Positions 31,441 through 43,409 of a stretch of DNA of 64,000 bases are shown piece after piece. The DNA is from Cryptomeria japonica. Its lineage: Eukaryota; Streptophyta; Pinopsida; Cupressales; Cupressaceae. Within the stretch, counting starts at the first letter, position 1, and the number at the start of each line of letters is the position of its first letter. The notes under the pieces were generated by a model. That model worked only from the letters and a program-made list of their open reading frames with translations. It was not told the DNA's origin and made no database searches. Location: NCBI RefSeq assembly GCF_030272615.1, contig NC_081413.1, positions 557,343,136-557,407,135 of the forward strand, written 5' to 3'. Position numbers and translations under genes: made by a program.

Positions 31441-33860
31441 TCCCAAACGTGGCGAGTGAGATCAGAGTAGTCTTAGAGGGTTCAGAGCAGTGGTGGTGTT
31501 ATGAGTCCTCCTCAGCGAGATAGTGAGGGTGGTGGGGGAGCAACATTTGGCCAAAGTGCCATTTGAGAGATTTTGGTAAATTTTTGCTTTGTTATTAGAC
31601 TGATACTTGGATGGCTCTTGGTAGCCGATATTGTGAAACATCATTATACTCTGATACATGTATTCTTTTTTATGCGATATATGATGAGATCTCATTTTTT
31701 TGGTGATAATATGATATGTATATATGTGATGACATGTATGTGTTTATGCAGGATGATGATATGATACTTAGATACAAGTTATGGATGATTTTCTTTCTAG
31801 ATGTACATGTTGATGATATGATTTCTATATGCATGCTATGGGCGATTTGCTAACATGTGGATGCAGGTTAGTAGATGGATGACAATGTATGCTAAGTGAT
31901 GAGTTTAGATAATGAATAATGATATTGTGATAGATAATACTTGTTCATATTGATGATATGATGCTATAATGATATGAGTAAATGATGCATGTTTTTAGAT
32001 GAATCTAAATGAATGAAAGGTTTATGAAAATGTTATGTATGTGTCTAGATGAATGCACTTAAATGGATGATTAAATGTTTATATAAATATTATGTATGTT
32101 TCTAGATATATGCACTTAAATGGATGATTATATGTATGCACCTAAATGATAAATATATGCAACTAATGGATAGATGAATTCTTTAATGATTGAGATACAA
32201 CCTATATGATAGTAAATGCACCTTAATGACTAAATGAATGTACGTTAATGACTAATATGGAAGTGAACGAATGAAATGATTTTGAAATGCAACTAAATGA
32301 TAATAAATGAAACTAAATGATAATGAAATGAATGTGACTAAAGGATAATAAATAACCGCACCTTAAGTAAAGGATAATGAATGCATCTTAATGAATCTAG
32401 ATGAAACTAAATGGTTTGAAATGTACCTACTAAATCAATCTAAATGAAACTTAAATAATAATGAAATGAATGCATATGAAATGATTAAAGGAATGCACTA
32501 AATGGATAGATGGATGTGTGTGATAACAGATAAACAAATGCATGTGTGTGATAACAGATAAACAAATGCACTTAAATGCAACTAATGAAATGTAAGTAAA
32601 TGATAATAAACGCATGATATTGACGAGTAAATAAATATACTTAAATGCATATTTGAATGGATTTAATGCATCTAAAATATAAGGAAAGAATAGTGAACTG
32701 AATGCATATGATGCAACTAAATGATAATGCCTCACCTTTATGATATATGAATTCAAGTTGGTGAGAAATTGCGGATATGGAATGGAGATGTGAGTGTTGT
32801 ATCAGAGAACTCCGTCGTGATTGTACCTAGAACAAATTTATATTAGGTGCTTTCTCATAGAAACCTAAATTACTTGCATGTAAACAAAAGACATGATTAA
32901 TGAATGAGCAAATGGATGGGTGATATGCAACAAAATGCAATATAAATAGATGAGATGAAATGACGATCCATAGATTATTCATAGTACTTTATTTTCATCA
33001 TCAAGCATGGTAGTATCATTCTTGTTCAAAGTAGCAGGAACCAAGTTTGAGCCTTTCACCTGTAAGCAAGCATCACAAACAAGGAAAGTTACCCTCCATT
33101 CTAGTTCATGTTCAAATGGTCGAGGTATATATTGTAACCTGTAAGCCATAGTGATCTATGACTATATGTTGCATAGGATCACGTAGCTTAGTGAACTTCC
33201 CACACAGACACCATTAGTGCATGCCCCAAAACTTCATTGGAATAATCCACAAACAACAAACAAAAAAAGATATTAGGAACCATCCTAGTTACTCTAATCA
33301 CTTATGGATATCCTGGAGTAGTGAAAGAACCTGATATGAATAAATAAATAACAAACCAACCAAGTTCTTATCAGCTAAACATAATTTTCTTGTCAAAGAA
33401 AATGTTACCCTGTCTTTGTTTCGGGAGGAAGGATGCCTCCTTGCGAAGATGATTGTGTAGCTCAAAAATGTTTGTTGGGTGTTTGTTGTGATATGTACAA
33501 GGAATAATATGTGTTGCAATGTTTTTGATTGATTTTTTATTTTTTGTCATGTTTTTATGAATTTTGTGAGTTTTGTGAATCTTTTATTTATTTATGAGTT
33601 TTTATGAATGTGTTTGGTTTTGATTTTAGGATGTTTTAAATGAGGAAATTATTGAATCACGTGTAATGTAGAATCCACTTCCATCAATAGGTTAAGAGAA
33701 TTTCCCCCAGTTAGATGTCGCTATGAAAGCGGGATGCAAGACACATGAAGTAATAACCCTAATTACAGATCAATAACAAGCCTTGGTTTGAATGGTGGAT
33801 GAATGGATGCAATGGATGTGATCGCAACAAGTTCTGAAAGACAATGGAGTCATATCCTTT
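31441..33860 (-). other. Non-coding region of C between PMD pseudogene and integrase
   Basis: No gene supported. From 31900 to 32720 it is built from drifting units such as TAAATGAATGCA and AAATGATAATGAAATG. A part shared with B lies near 33250-33300. Then come T-rich tracts and the conserved motif at 33868-33933. Confidence 0.55.
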
Positions 33861-33867
33861 TACGAAT

Positions 33868-33933
33868 GGTGCTTGTTTACCAAGTTTTCACCACCATACT
33901 TACCCAAGGTGCCACCGAAGTGGTTTGTCACCA
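33868..33933 (-). other. Conserved GAAAACCTGG-like motif pair, element C
   Basis: Minus-strand copies at 33868-33892 (GGTGAAAACTTGGTAAACA) and, weaker, 33908-33933, next to a T-rich tract. Same position relative to integrase as in B. Confidence 0.6.
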
Positions 33934-34069
33934 TTTGGATGCATGATTTTTCTTTACTATTTTCTTGATTTTTTTTTGTATTTTCTTTAGGACATTTTTC
34001 TGAATTTTTTTATTTTATTTATTTTTAGTATTTTTTGATATTTTGAAGGAACCTGATGCTCTGCACAGC

Positions 34070-35465
34070 TTTATGTATGAAATTGTTTGAGGTGCATGTT
34101 GTTGATAGGATCTGCTAGTGGTTCTCCTTCTAACGTTGCCAACTGATATGCCCTAGACCCGAAGATGATCGTGATTACATAGGGACCTAACCAATTTGAT
34201 TCAAACTTTCCCTAATGTTCTTTGTTTGGTTGGTTATGAGGATTCTCCCTGAGAACAAGATCGCCTACCTCAAATGTACAAGGTTTAACCTGATGATTAT
34301 AGCTTCTACTCATGCACTACTGATAGGTTTTTAGGTGGTTGTATGCAAATTGACGTCTTTTATCAAGTAGTTCTAAGTCCTGAAGACGTGAGACTCGGTA
34401 TGCTTCATCATCTATTAGATTGTGCAAGGAGACCCGTAGAGATGGTATTTTAACCTCAATAGGCAAGATGGCTTCTGCTCCATAAACCAGTGAGTAGGGG
34501 GTTGCGCCTATAGAGTTTCAAATGCCAGTTCGATATGCCCATAGTGCTGGATTTAATCGAATGTGCCAATCATGACCAACACCATTGACTATCTTTTTTA
34601 GGATCTTGAGTATATTCTTATTGGATGCTTCAGCCTAACCGTTGCCTTGTGGGTAATATGGGGTGGAAAAGTGGTGTTCAATATGAAACTTTTCACAGAG
34701 CTCACAAACATCTTGTTTTTTGAAAGGGAGCCCATTATCTATGATGATGGACATGGGTACACCATACTGACAAATGATGTAATTGAGGATGAATGAGACG
34801 ATTTGCTTGCTGATGACTTGGGTGAGTGGAACGACTTCGATCCACTTGGTGAAGTATTCTATGATGGTAATGATAAATTTATGACCATTGGATGAAGATG
34901 GATGGATTTTACCCACAAGGTCAAGTCTCCATTGACAAAAGGGCCATGGTGTTGCGATAGGTTATAATTCTTGTGTTGGGGCATGTATTAGATCTCCATG
35001 AACTTGGCACTTCTTGCACTTTCTGACAAAGTAGTAGGAGTCTTTTTCCATGGAGGGCCAATAGTAACCGGCTTGCATGATTTTCTTTGCTAGCGAAGGA
35101 GAGCTTGAGTGAGCCCCACAAATTCCTTCATGTACCTCTTCCAAGTCTTTTGTTATCTCATCTTGTTCCAAACATCAAAGGAGAGTACCATCAAGACTTC
35201 GTCTGTATAGGGTTTCGACAATGATGGTGTATCGAGCAGTTTGGCGGACAAAGGTTTTTTGTTGGTTGTTTGATTGGTTAGGGGGAAGTGTGTGATCACA
35301 TAGGTAAGTGAAAAACTCACCGTACCATGGGGAGCTAGAACCGGTAAGGCAACATATCATTTCAGATTCAAGGATATCATAAGCGGGGATCCAAAGTTGT
35401 TCTACCAAGAACTCATAGCGTGTCAAATTTTGTGGAAGATCTAGGAGAGATGCAATTGTAGTCAT
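34070..35465 (-). pseudogene. Integrase of element C (with linker after second RNase H)
   Basis: Linker with LPQNLTRYEFLVEQLW, zinc-binding part EVHEGICGAHSSSPSLAKK ... CKKCQVHGD, DDE core (GKIHPSSSNGHKFIIT, IIDNGLPFKKQDV, YYPQGNG). The C-terminal part is in pieces to about 34070, close to the B sequence. Stops after HAPTQEL, after YYPQGNG and elsewhere make it inactive. Confidence 0.82.
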
Positions 35466-36198
35466 TGCATCGGCAACTCGATTCTGATCTCTTGGTACTT
35501 GCTCAAATATGATTCTTTGAAACTATCCACCATCTTTTTGTACGACATGAGTTTGTCATCCTTTGTTTGGTATTCATCAGTGACTTGTCAGATGACCAGC
35601 TGGGAATCTCCATATACTTGTAGCTCTTTTAGATTCTATTGTATAGCCAATCTGAGTCCTATGATCAAGGCCTCATATTCTGCTATATTATTTGTGCATG
35701 GGAAAGTAAGCCTGTATGACTTCAGGATATTGTCACCTTGAGGTGTGATAAAAAAGAATACCTGCCCCTGAGCCATGTCTAGTGTATGAGGCATCAAAAT
35801 ATAGCTTCCAGGGTTGTGTAGTTGTGATCATGAATATTTATTCATCTAGAAAGTTGGAAACAATAGGATGGTCACCTATGAGTGGTGCATCAACTAACTG
35901 ATTTGCAATAACCCGCCCCTTGATAGCCTTGCGGTCCATATACTCTATGTTAGATTCACTCAGGATCACAACCCATTTGGCCAAGCGACCTGTCAATGTT
36001 GCCTTGCTGAGTAGGTACTTGAGTGGATCTATTTTAGCAATGAGTTATACCTTGTGTGTTAACATGTAGTGCCTCAATTTGGTGGCTACCAAGATAGCTG
36101 TTAGGCAAGCTCGCTCAATAGGTGTGTAATTGAGTTCATAGCCTACTGGTGTTCGAGAGATATAGTAGACAACACATTCTTTTCCTTCCGCATTATGT
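35466..36198 (-). pseudogene. Second RNase H and part of first RNase H of C, cut by element E
   Basis: Degenerate minus-strand sequence aligning with 14200-14850 of B, including the QLVI-TGA-QV junction (TGA at 35588-35590) and the region of the tether between the RNase H domains. A frameshift near 35510 separates it from the integrase frame. It breaks at 36198 where E is inserted and continues at 48726. Confidence 0.75.
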
Positions 36199-37402
36199 TG
36201 TTGGCATTTTTTATGTTTATGTTGTGATTGTCATTGATGGACACACACTTGTATTGAGATCCCCTTTGTATGTATGAGCTAGAGCTCAACCGGTATGTGT
36301 TCCAACCGGTATGTTGTATTCTAGTATTTAGACTAATGATTTTGCAGAATGTGTTTCCCGGTTTGAAGCGGCATGTCGACCCAAGCGGTTCGTAGATCTC
36401 AGCCGGTACAAGGGAGAAAAGTGGTATAACACATTCTTACCAGTCTTCAGTTTTGTCAGACCGACAACCGGTATTTTGTATGAACTGGTAATACTCTATG
36501 ATGAGTTACCAACCAACATTTTGTGATGAGTTACCAATCCATCGATTGTTTAACGGTGTTGACACATTGACGGTGCTTTTTGTGTCGTGTTACTGAGTAT
36601 GTCTAGATTCATTGAACCTATGAAATTGTAATGTAATCCTATTGGACAGACATGAAATCAGATTCCTTTAAAAGGACATCATGTCTGGGGTTTTAAGTTG
36701 TTGTTGAAAGGGTTAATGTCGTGCTAGGGTTTAAGGTGGTTGTTGAAGTTGTTGTAAGAATGATCTTACTTGAGAAGATCAAGTTGTAACTAAGAGAGAG
36801 AGATAGAGAAGACTGAAGTAATGCTGGAATGCGTTAACTGTGAGCAATACTAGATCTAACCAAGCAGTTTGTGCTATTAGATAGATCAAACACTTGTTGA
36901 TTACTCACATTTTTGACAAGTCTGTAGCCCTTAACCGAGTAGGCCTCAAAGCCTTTGTAAAATCCTCTAACAAGGTGGTTCACTTCTGTGGATCTAAAAT
37001 CCTCTAACAAGGTAGTCTTTAATCGGACTTATCTCCTAACAGAGATTGAGATTCCTAACAGGATCTGTTCTGGTGAAGAACATTGTAAGACCTTAACCAG
37101 TCTGACCTTAACCGGTCTGACCTTAACTGGTCTGACCTTAACCAGTTTGGTTTCTATTCTGCATATAGTGACTTGTGAGTTCCATCTCACCGTGGTTTTT
37201 CCCAGTTGGGTTTCCACATCAAATATCTTGTGTTATGGTTGTATTGATTTTGTGGGTGAATGCTTTATTCGCATTTTGGTTTGCATGTGTGATAACCAAT
37301 CTGTCTGTTAGACTATTTTACCGGTTTATCTTCAGACTGTGTAAGTGTTTAAGTACAGATATTTTTGGCATACTAATTCACCCCCCCTCCTAGTATTCAT
37401 CA
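36199..37402 (+). repeat. 5' LTR of element E
   Basis: TGTTGGCATT to TATTCATCA. It contains TTTAAAAGG near 36664 as a weak TATA candidate, four 15-bp repeats of GACCTTAACC(A/G)GTCT at 37089-37148 and the U5 string ATTCACCCCCCCTCC. Confidence 0.9.
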
Positions 37403-37404
37403 AT

Positions 37405-37416
37405 TAGTATCAGAGC
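37405..37416 (+). other. Primer binding site of E (tRNA-iMet, one mismatch)
   Basis: TAGTATCAGAGC, against TGGTATCAGAGC expected; the second base is changed. Confidence 0.7.
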
Positions 37417-37452
37417 CAACCTTTCTATAAGTTTAACCACTTGGAAAGAGAT

Positions 37453-38736
37453 ATGGGGGAATACACCATGAGGGAACTTACTCAATGGCTCACTCAGTCT
37501 AAGCAAGCCTATGATGATCTTATGGTCAAATACAAGGCATCTCAAGCAAAAAGGAGAAAACCTACAGAGAAGTTGATGGAGCTATCTGAAAGTAGTTCTG
37601 AAGATGAAGCTAACATGGAAGCCATGATTGCAAAAGTGAACAAGCTGAATGATTCAAACTCCAATCTGAGAAAGGAGTTGGAAGGACTGACTAACCAGTT
37701 TAGTCAAGAGCTTGAGAACCGTAGGAAAGCTGAAGATCGGATAAAGGATAGAGATCATGAGATCTCCAAATTGAAACAAGAGATTAGTGCACTGACTGCT
37801 TGCCTTCATGAGAGCAGGATGGAAAAGGAAGACATGCAAGGTGAACTGAACATAGCCATCTCTGAAAATGCAAGTCTAATGGAGACAAATACTGCTATTT
37901 CCAAAGAACTCTCTGAGTTAAAGGAAATACTTGCTAAGTTTGGCAAAAGTACTGTCAAGCTAGAGCAAAAGCTTGAGTCATCTAGATCGGCAAAGAATAC
38001 TAATGGTCTTGGTTTCTCCGGACATGAGGAAGGAGTATCCTCAAGAACAAATGCTTAAGCATCAAAGAAGCAACCGACACTCAAAGGAAAAGGTAAGCAA
38101 AAATTCAAACCTATTTGCTTTAACTGTCTTAAAGAAGAACACACTGCAAATGTATGTAGGAGCAAAGCCTACAATAATTTTCCATATTTTATCAACAATG
38201 TACCTAGATCCAATAAGTTCAATGGTCATTGTTATGCATGCAACAAGTTTGGGCATAGAGCATCTGAATGCAGGTTTGTCATGAACAATATCGGAAGATG
38301 TCCTCAGAGGACCCAAGGAGCTGGTGCAGAATCTTTTGTAAATCGGAACCCCAACCGATTCAATGCCTACAATTATTAGTCAAGCAACAATGGTTATCAA
38401 CCGACAACTGGATGGAGAGAAAATTGTTGGATTTGTCATGGACATGGACATGGACACACTGCGGCTACATGCAGAAGGAAGAATGGAAATATGAACAATG
38501 GACCTTGGAGAGCACGTGGAATGGTTTGCTATCACTGCAACAAACCGGGTCACATTGCAAGATTATGCAGAAGCAAAAAGAGTATATCTGATGATATACC
38601 AATCACTCAGAAAGGAGAAGTTGATGTTGAAAAAGTTCAAGCCGACATGAACAAAACCTGGAGGAAGAAACCAACAATGTTGGAAGAGGAACTGGTTTCT
38701 GCACCTAGTGTGGAAATATCAGAACCGGCAAACTAA
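37453..38736 (+). pseudogene. gag-like protein of E: coiled coil and four zinc knuckles
   Basis: Starts at ATG 37453 (MGEYTMRELTQWL). Residues 1-200 form a long coiled coil rich in Glu and Lys. After a TAA at 38056-38058 the same frame encodes four knuckles: CFNCLKEEHTANVC, CYACNKFGHRASEC, CWICHGHGHGHTAATC and CYHCNKPGHIARLC. Another stop lies between the second and third. Several knuckles after a coiled coil are usual for SIRE/Maximus copia gag. The core gag domain that normally precedes it is missing. Confidence 0.72.
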
Positions 38737-39158
38737 TCTCCAAAGAAGCTTAGGGGGAGCAAATGGCGAAATGATTGTGAACCCTCGGTTACACCGGTAA
38801 AAGACCTTAACCGATACATGATACCTGTCGCTTGGCAGAAGACCAAAAATGGTAAAAGAGGCAAATTAGGGTTTTCGCCCTAATAATGGAGCATTAAGGG
38901 TGGTAGGTGAGAGGCATGTATAAAAGCCTATTTCAAATCATTTCTCACTATCTATTTTCGAGCAAAGAAAGGGTGATTTGAGCTAAGATTTCAAGAAATT
39001 GATAAACCTTGAAGGAGATTCAAATCCAGTTTGCAAGCGGTAGTGGAGAACTCAAAGCGGTGATTTGGCAACCAACAAAGAGTGAAGTGAAGCAGAATCA
39101 GGAAGCCCTAAATTCGCGTTGTAAAGGTATTTTTTCGTGTTCTTGAAAATACTCAACA
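38737..39158 (+). promoter_or_regulatory. Putative internal promoter and leader of the cargo gene in E
   Basis: After the gag remnant comes AAATTAGGGTTTTCGCCC (about 38867-38884), a telo-box-like string common upstream of plant genes, then TATAAAAG at 38919-38926 and a leader to ATG 39159. No pol sequence is present. The arrangement looks like a captured gene with its promoter. Confidence 0.5.
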
Positions 39159-40682
39159 ATGGCTTCCGCATCTCATACCAGTTCTAGTACATCCATTGAG
39201 TCTGAAAGTTTTATTTAGAGGAAGTCCAAATACAATGCCTTATCACAAGTTTCGGTTGGAGTCATAGTTGAGGAAGGAATTTCTGATTATTTTGATTGCA
39301 AAATAGAAGACCTAGGGTCTTTAGCTATTCACACCCAGTTAGGTCTATTTTGCGGCAAGGACAAAAAGATCAAATCGGAGTTTAGCATCCTAGAGAAGAA
39401 GAAACTCCATAATGCAATATATTTTCTGGAAGATTTTACGGAGGATCACATCAGGATCATTTTGAGCAGAGTCCATGGTGACAAGATGTACTTGGAGATG
39501 AGGCATGATATTACGCCCCAGGCAATTCATGCAGTCACTGATTTTTGCAACATAGGGGAAGTGTCAGCCCTAAGAAGGGTAAGCAAAACCGAAATGGCCA
39601 AGCTCACCGGTTCAACAAGTGACTCACGGGGTATGACAGTTAATCCTATCAAGGATGATCTGGTGAAATACGCCTGCATGGTGATAGGCTACAGAACATT
39701 TTCAGCCAGCAAGATTAATTCTGTATTTGCTACAGTGGTAAATGTCGCTTATCGGATGATTAAAGAGGATGCATCTTTTGACTTATGCATCGGTATGCAG
39801 AGGCAACTCCTGTTGAATCTAAAGGCGATCAAACATGAAAATGCACTGAGGTTTAAGTTTGGACAACTACTGATAGGGTTGTTCTTCTATTTCCAAGGCT
39901 ACTTTCCTGGTGTAGGAGATGTCCAGTGGTCTCTTGACCAACCGATAACCAAGCAGATTAAGGAAAGCATACAAGCCATTGGAACGAGTTACCTTGAAGT
40001 ATTGAACAAATATTTTGATGAGTTCAGAAGAAAGATGAGTAAAAGGGTAAGAATCTTAGGTGATATAGTAAAGAAATACGAAGATGACATCTATTTCACC
40101 ATCCAGGTGGACAAATGCTTAATGGAGGCTGTTGAGCCTAGAATGGAGGAAGTGGAGCCAATGGGCTATGAAATTATGTATGATATGCTGGAAGGGTATG
40201 CCTCAACCCTTATTGCCTCACCTCTTGATCTAAAGGCTAAAAGGACCAGAACCTACTTGGAGAGGATTGTACTTGCTGAAGAACCATCGGTTAAGAAAGG
40301 AAAAGAACCGGCACCAAAGAAAGCCAAAGCAGTGCTTGCAGCATTGGCACCAGCTACCACTGCAACTCTAAGAGTGACCAAGCGGTCACCAGCAAAGAAG
40401 AAACCGAAGGTAAAACCGGCAAAAGTATTTGAAAGAAAAAGGAAAACGAAGACAAATGAACCGGACTCTGAAGAGACTGAGTCTGATGAAAAGCCAAAGA
40501 AGGCCAGACAGACAAAGAAGATGAAGAAGAATGAACCGACAGCATCCGCACCGGTAAATATTGACATCTCCTCATACAAACCTTTGACACATTTTCAAAG
40601 GACAGTTAAGAATATTAGGAGAAAATTGCTTCATGATTTAATAGATTATTATGATGATTTTAGTGATGAGGAAAAGGAATAA
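39159..40682 (+). pseudogene. Unknown cargo reading frame of E, N-terminal part
   Basis: From ATG 39159 (MASASHTSSSTSIES) one TAG at 39216-39218, then open to TAA at 40680-40682, about 507 codons. Residues 40-330 look globular and mixed alpha-helical (for example VTDFCNIGEVSALRRVSKTE and RFKFGQLLIGLFFYFQGYFP); residues 350-470 are Lys/Pro/Glu-rich. I recognise no domain. Its position and helical character recall the extra open reading frames of plant LTR elements, but I cannot claim homology. It could be a captured host gene or an old element gene. Confidence 0.55.
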
Positions 40683-40689
40683 GTATTAC

Positions 40690-42329
40690 AGGAAATCATC
40701 ATTTATTTGTGTAAAAATGACCAGTCGCCATCAGAGATTAAATCTCAGACACCGGATTCTTTATTTAAAGCATTAGAAGAAGACACTGGCTGTTGGAGGG
40801 AAGAATTGATGATGTTGAAAAAGACACTCATCAGCATATGAATCATGTTGTTGTAGCTCACAAAGCAAAAATGGCCAACCTCCAAGCGGAAAAAGAACTG
40901 GCTATTTCCAAACCGGATGAAGTCTTTGATGAGGAAGGAAACCTGGTTGAAGAACCAATCGACACTATTGATGTTGATGCCCTGGATGTTGAAGATGTCA
41001 CTCAGGACATACCTTCTGAGGGAACAGAACAGGGGCAACAAGCAGAACAGGGTAGTGAGCAAGCCAGGGACACACAGGAAGCGGCTAAGGAACAAACAGA
41101 GAAGAAGAAGAGGGATGAAGATGAGAAAAAGAAGAAAGAGGAAGAGAAGAGAAAAGAGGAAGAGGAGAAATGAAAAGATAAAGAGAAGAAGAAGCAAGAA
41201 GATGATAGGAAGAAGAAAGAAGAAGAGGATAAGGAAGAAAAGAAGAAGAAGGAAGAGGAAGAGAAGAAGAAGAAGGAAGAGGAAGAAAAGAGGAAGAAGG
41301 AAGAGGAAGAAAAGAGAAAGAAGGAGAAAGAAGAAGAGAAGAGGAAGGAAACAGAGAGGAAAAAGAAAGCAGAGGAAGACAAGGCACAAGAACAGAAGCA
41401 GGAAGCTGAGAAAAAGAAGAAGGAAGAAGCAGACAAGGCAGCTGAAGCAATGAAGAGCACACAGATGGAGACCCCTAAGGCAACCGAGAGTCAAGCCAAA
41501 CTGGCTGACATCTCCAGTCCTATTGATCTCCAGTCTACAAGTGAGTCGGAGCTTATGCAGAGCATCAAGGTTGCCCAAGAGCGCCTTGAAATCATACGAA
41601 GGAAAAAGGAGCAAGATATCATTCAAGCGGCTGTAGACACCCTTACCAGTTTGATCCCTGGTACTAATCTTCCTAACACTGAATCATCACTAGCATAGCT
41701 TAAACTACTATGTACTGTAGTGGATGATCAGGTGCAGAGCCCGGAAGAAGCAGTTGAGGCCAATGTCAAGAAAGAGCACCAAAAGGCTCTTAGCATTGCT
41801 CTGGTGAAAAAGATGAATGAGCTTAGGACTGAACTGTTGAAAGACCAAAAGGACATAAGGAATGCCTTGGATGAGGGAAACTTTCTACTAAGCAAAATCT
41901 GTCAACCTCATCTGTTCTGCGATGATGTGCTAGCCAAGAAGCAAAAGCTTCAAACGGACTTACAGTCCTACTTGGGCACATTTAAGACACCTTATGATTC
42001 CTTTGCAACATATGGGCAAACCGTTCACCAGTTCTAGATCCAATCAGCCAAGATGGAGCAAGAGATCAGTACACGGTCTAGGGATTTGTAGGAGCTTCAA
42101 CTAGTTTTACTTCCATGACTACAAATTCTTCAGAAGTGTTATCTGAACCTAGATGCCCTGACAGTCATGCAGGAACTGAGCACAGTTGATGCCATGGAGG
42201 AACAAGTATCCCAGATGCAAATAGAGAAAGAAGTGGCAACCTCCCCACTTGAGTCCTGGTCTCTATCCATGAAACAATTTTTGCAAGACTATAAATTGGT
42301 TTTTGACAAGTATTATTCATTATTGTCAT
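40690..42329 (+). pseudogene. Cargo reading frame of E, C-terminal part with Lys/Glu single helix
   Basis: Same coding sense in another frame; open from about 40770 with stops at 41171-41173, 41696-41698 and 42035-42037. It probably continues the upstream frame after one indel. About 41090-41450 encodes around 120 residues of nearly pure Lys and Glu with some Arg and Asp, which predicts a charged single alpha helix. The tail has further helices (SELMQSIKVAQERLEIIRRK, KKMNELRTELLKDQKDI). No enzyme motif. Confidence 0.5.
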
Positions 42330-42707
42330 AAACTTTTATATATATATATGGAAACAGGGTTGTTCAGCGATACTTTGTCATTGTTGGCAAAAAGGGAGAA
42401 GTATCTATTTTTGGTTTGAAAATTTTGATCTTCTGATACAGGGGGAAAAGTACTATATCTATTTTGAAGACAAATAGGGAGATGCATCTATTTTTGAAAT
42501 TTTGATATATGTTTTGATATATGCTATATGCTCTGATGTCTCAATGATTATGCTATGTATGCAAAATTGCTATACACTATGTTAATTAAGGGATAGTGTA
42601 TATGCTTAGGGGGAGCAATTTTGTTAATGGCAAGTTTTTGTTGTAAAACACTTAGATGTCAAAATTTTACTTTCCTAAGTGTTGCCATCAATGCCAAAGG
42701 GGAAGAT
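42330..42707 (+). other. 3' untranslated region and polypurine tract of E
   Basis: No gene. Several purine runs (AAAAAGGGAGAAG, AGGGGGAAAAG, TTAGGGGGAGCAA) precede the final tract GCCAAAGGGGAAGAT at 42692-42707. Confidence 0.7.
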
Positions 42708-42885
42708 TGTTGGCATTTTTTATGTTTATGTTGTGACTGTCATTGATGGACAAACACTTGTATTGAGATCCCCTTTGTATGTATGAGCTAGAGCTCAACT
42801 GGTATGTTGTATTCTAGTTTTTAGACTAATGATTTTGCAAAATGTGTTTTCCGGTCTGAAGCTACATGTCGACCCAAGCGGTTCG

Positions 42886-43349
42886 CGTTGAAATGTGGCA
42901 ACTGATCAGCAAAGTACTATACACTCAGCACGTATCCTCGCCGGGGTCCGAGGTCGGGCCGGGCCTCAGGCAGGGGTTCGAGGGTGACAACCCTTGAGAA
43001 AAGCGGGGGGTCAGGGGCGGGAGACCCCAAGAAATTTTTTTTTTGCCATTTTTCGTTGTTGAAAACTGACATTGCAATAAAACCCTAAAAAGGCTGACTT
43101 TGTTTGTTGCCCTAAAAATGCATGTTATAAGCGGTTGGGATGCTTAAGGCATTGTAAGGTTGATGTACTATTTTTGCTGGATAATAAGAAAGATTGGACG
43201 ATTGTGTATGGTGGACGTAACCCGTTCTGGGTGAACCACGTTAAATCTCTGTGTTATCTGTGTCCTGTTTTATTTCTTTATCTTTTGTATTTAAATATTC
43301 ATATAATTGTTAGTTCATATTTGCTTCGGATCTACTTGAAACCCTAACA
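42886..43349 (+). repeat. 5' LTR of G with GC-rich hairpin
   Basis: Starts CGTTGAAATG, ends ACCCTAACA. A GC-rich block (42930-43035) includes a hairpin with arms 42978-42985 and 42990-42997 and a GACA loop. Confidence 0.9.
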
Positions 43350-43351
43350 AT

Positions 43352-43363
43352 TGGTATCAGAGC
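43352..43363 (+). other. Primer binding site of G (tRNA-iMet)
   Basis: TGGTATCAGAGC, the standard initiator-Met primer site, two bases after the LTR. Confidence 0.92.
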
Positions 43364-43409
43364 GAGGTTTTCTGTAAATTGGTAGGACTTTCAGATTTGA
43401 GTGGGAGCA

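Noticed and set aside
40745-41626. Long minus-strand frame rich in Leu, Phe and Ser
   Set aside because: Complement of the Lys/Glu-coding AAG/GAG tract of E; a composition artefact, not a membrane protein.
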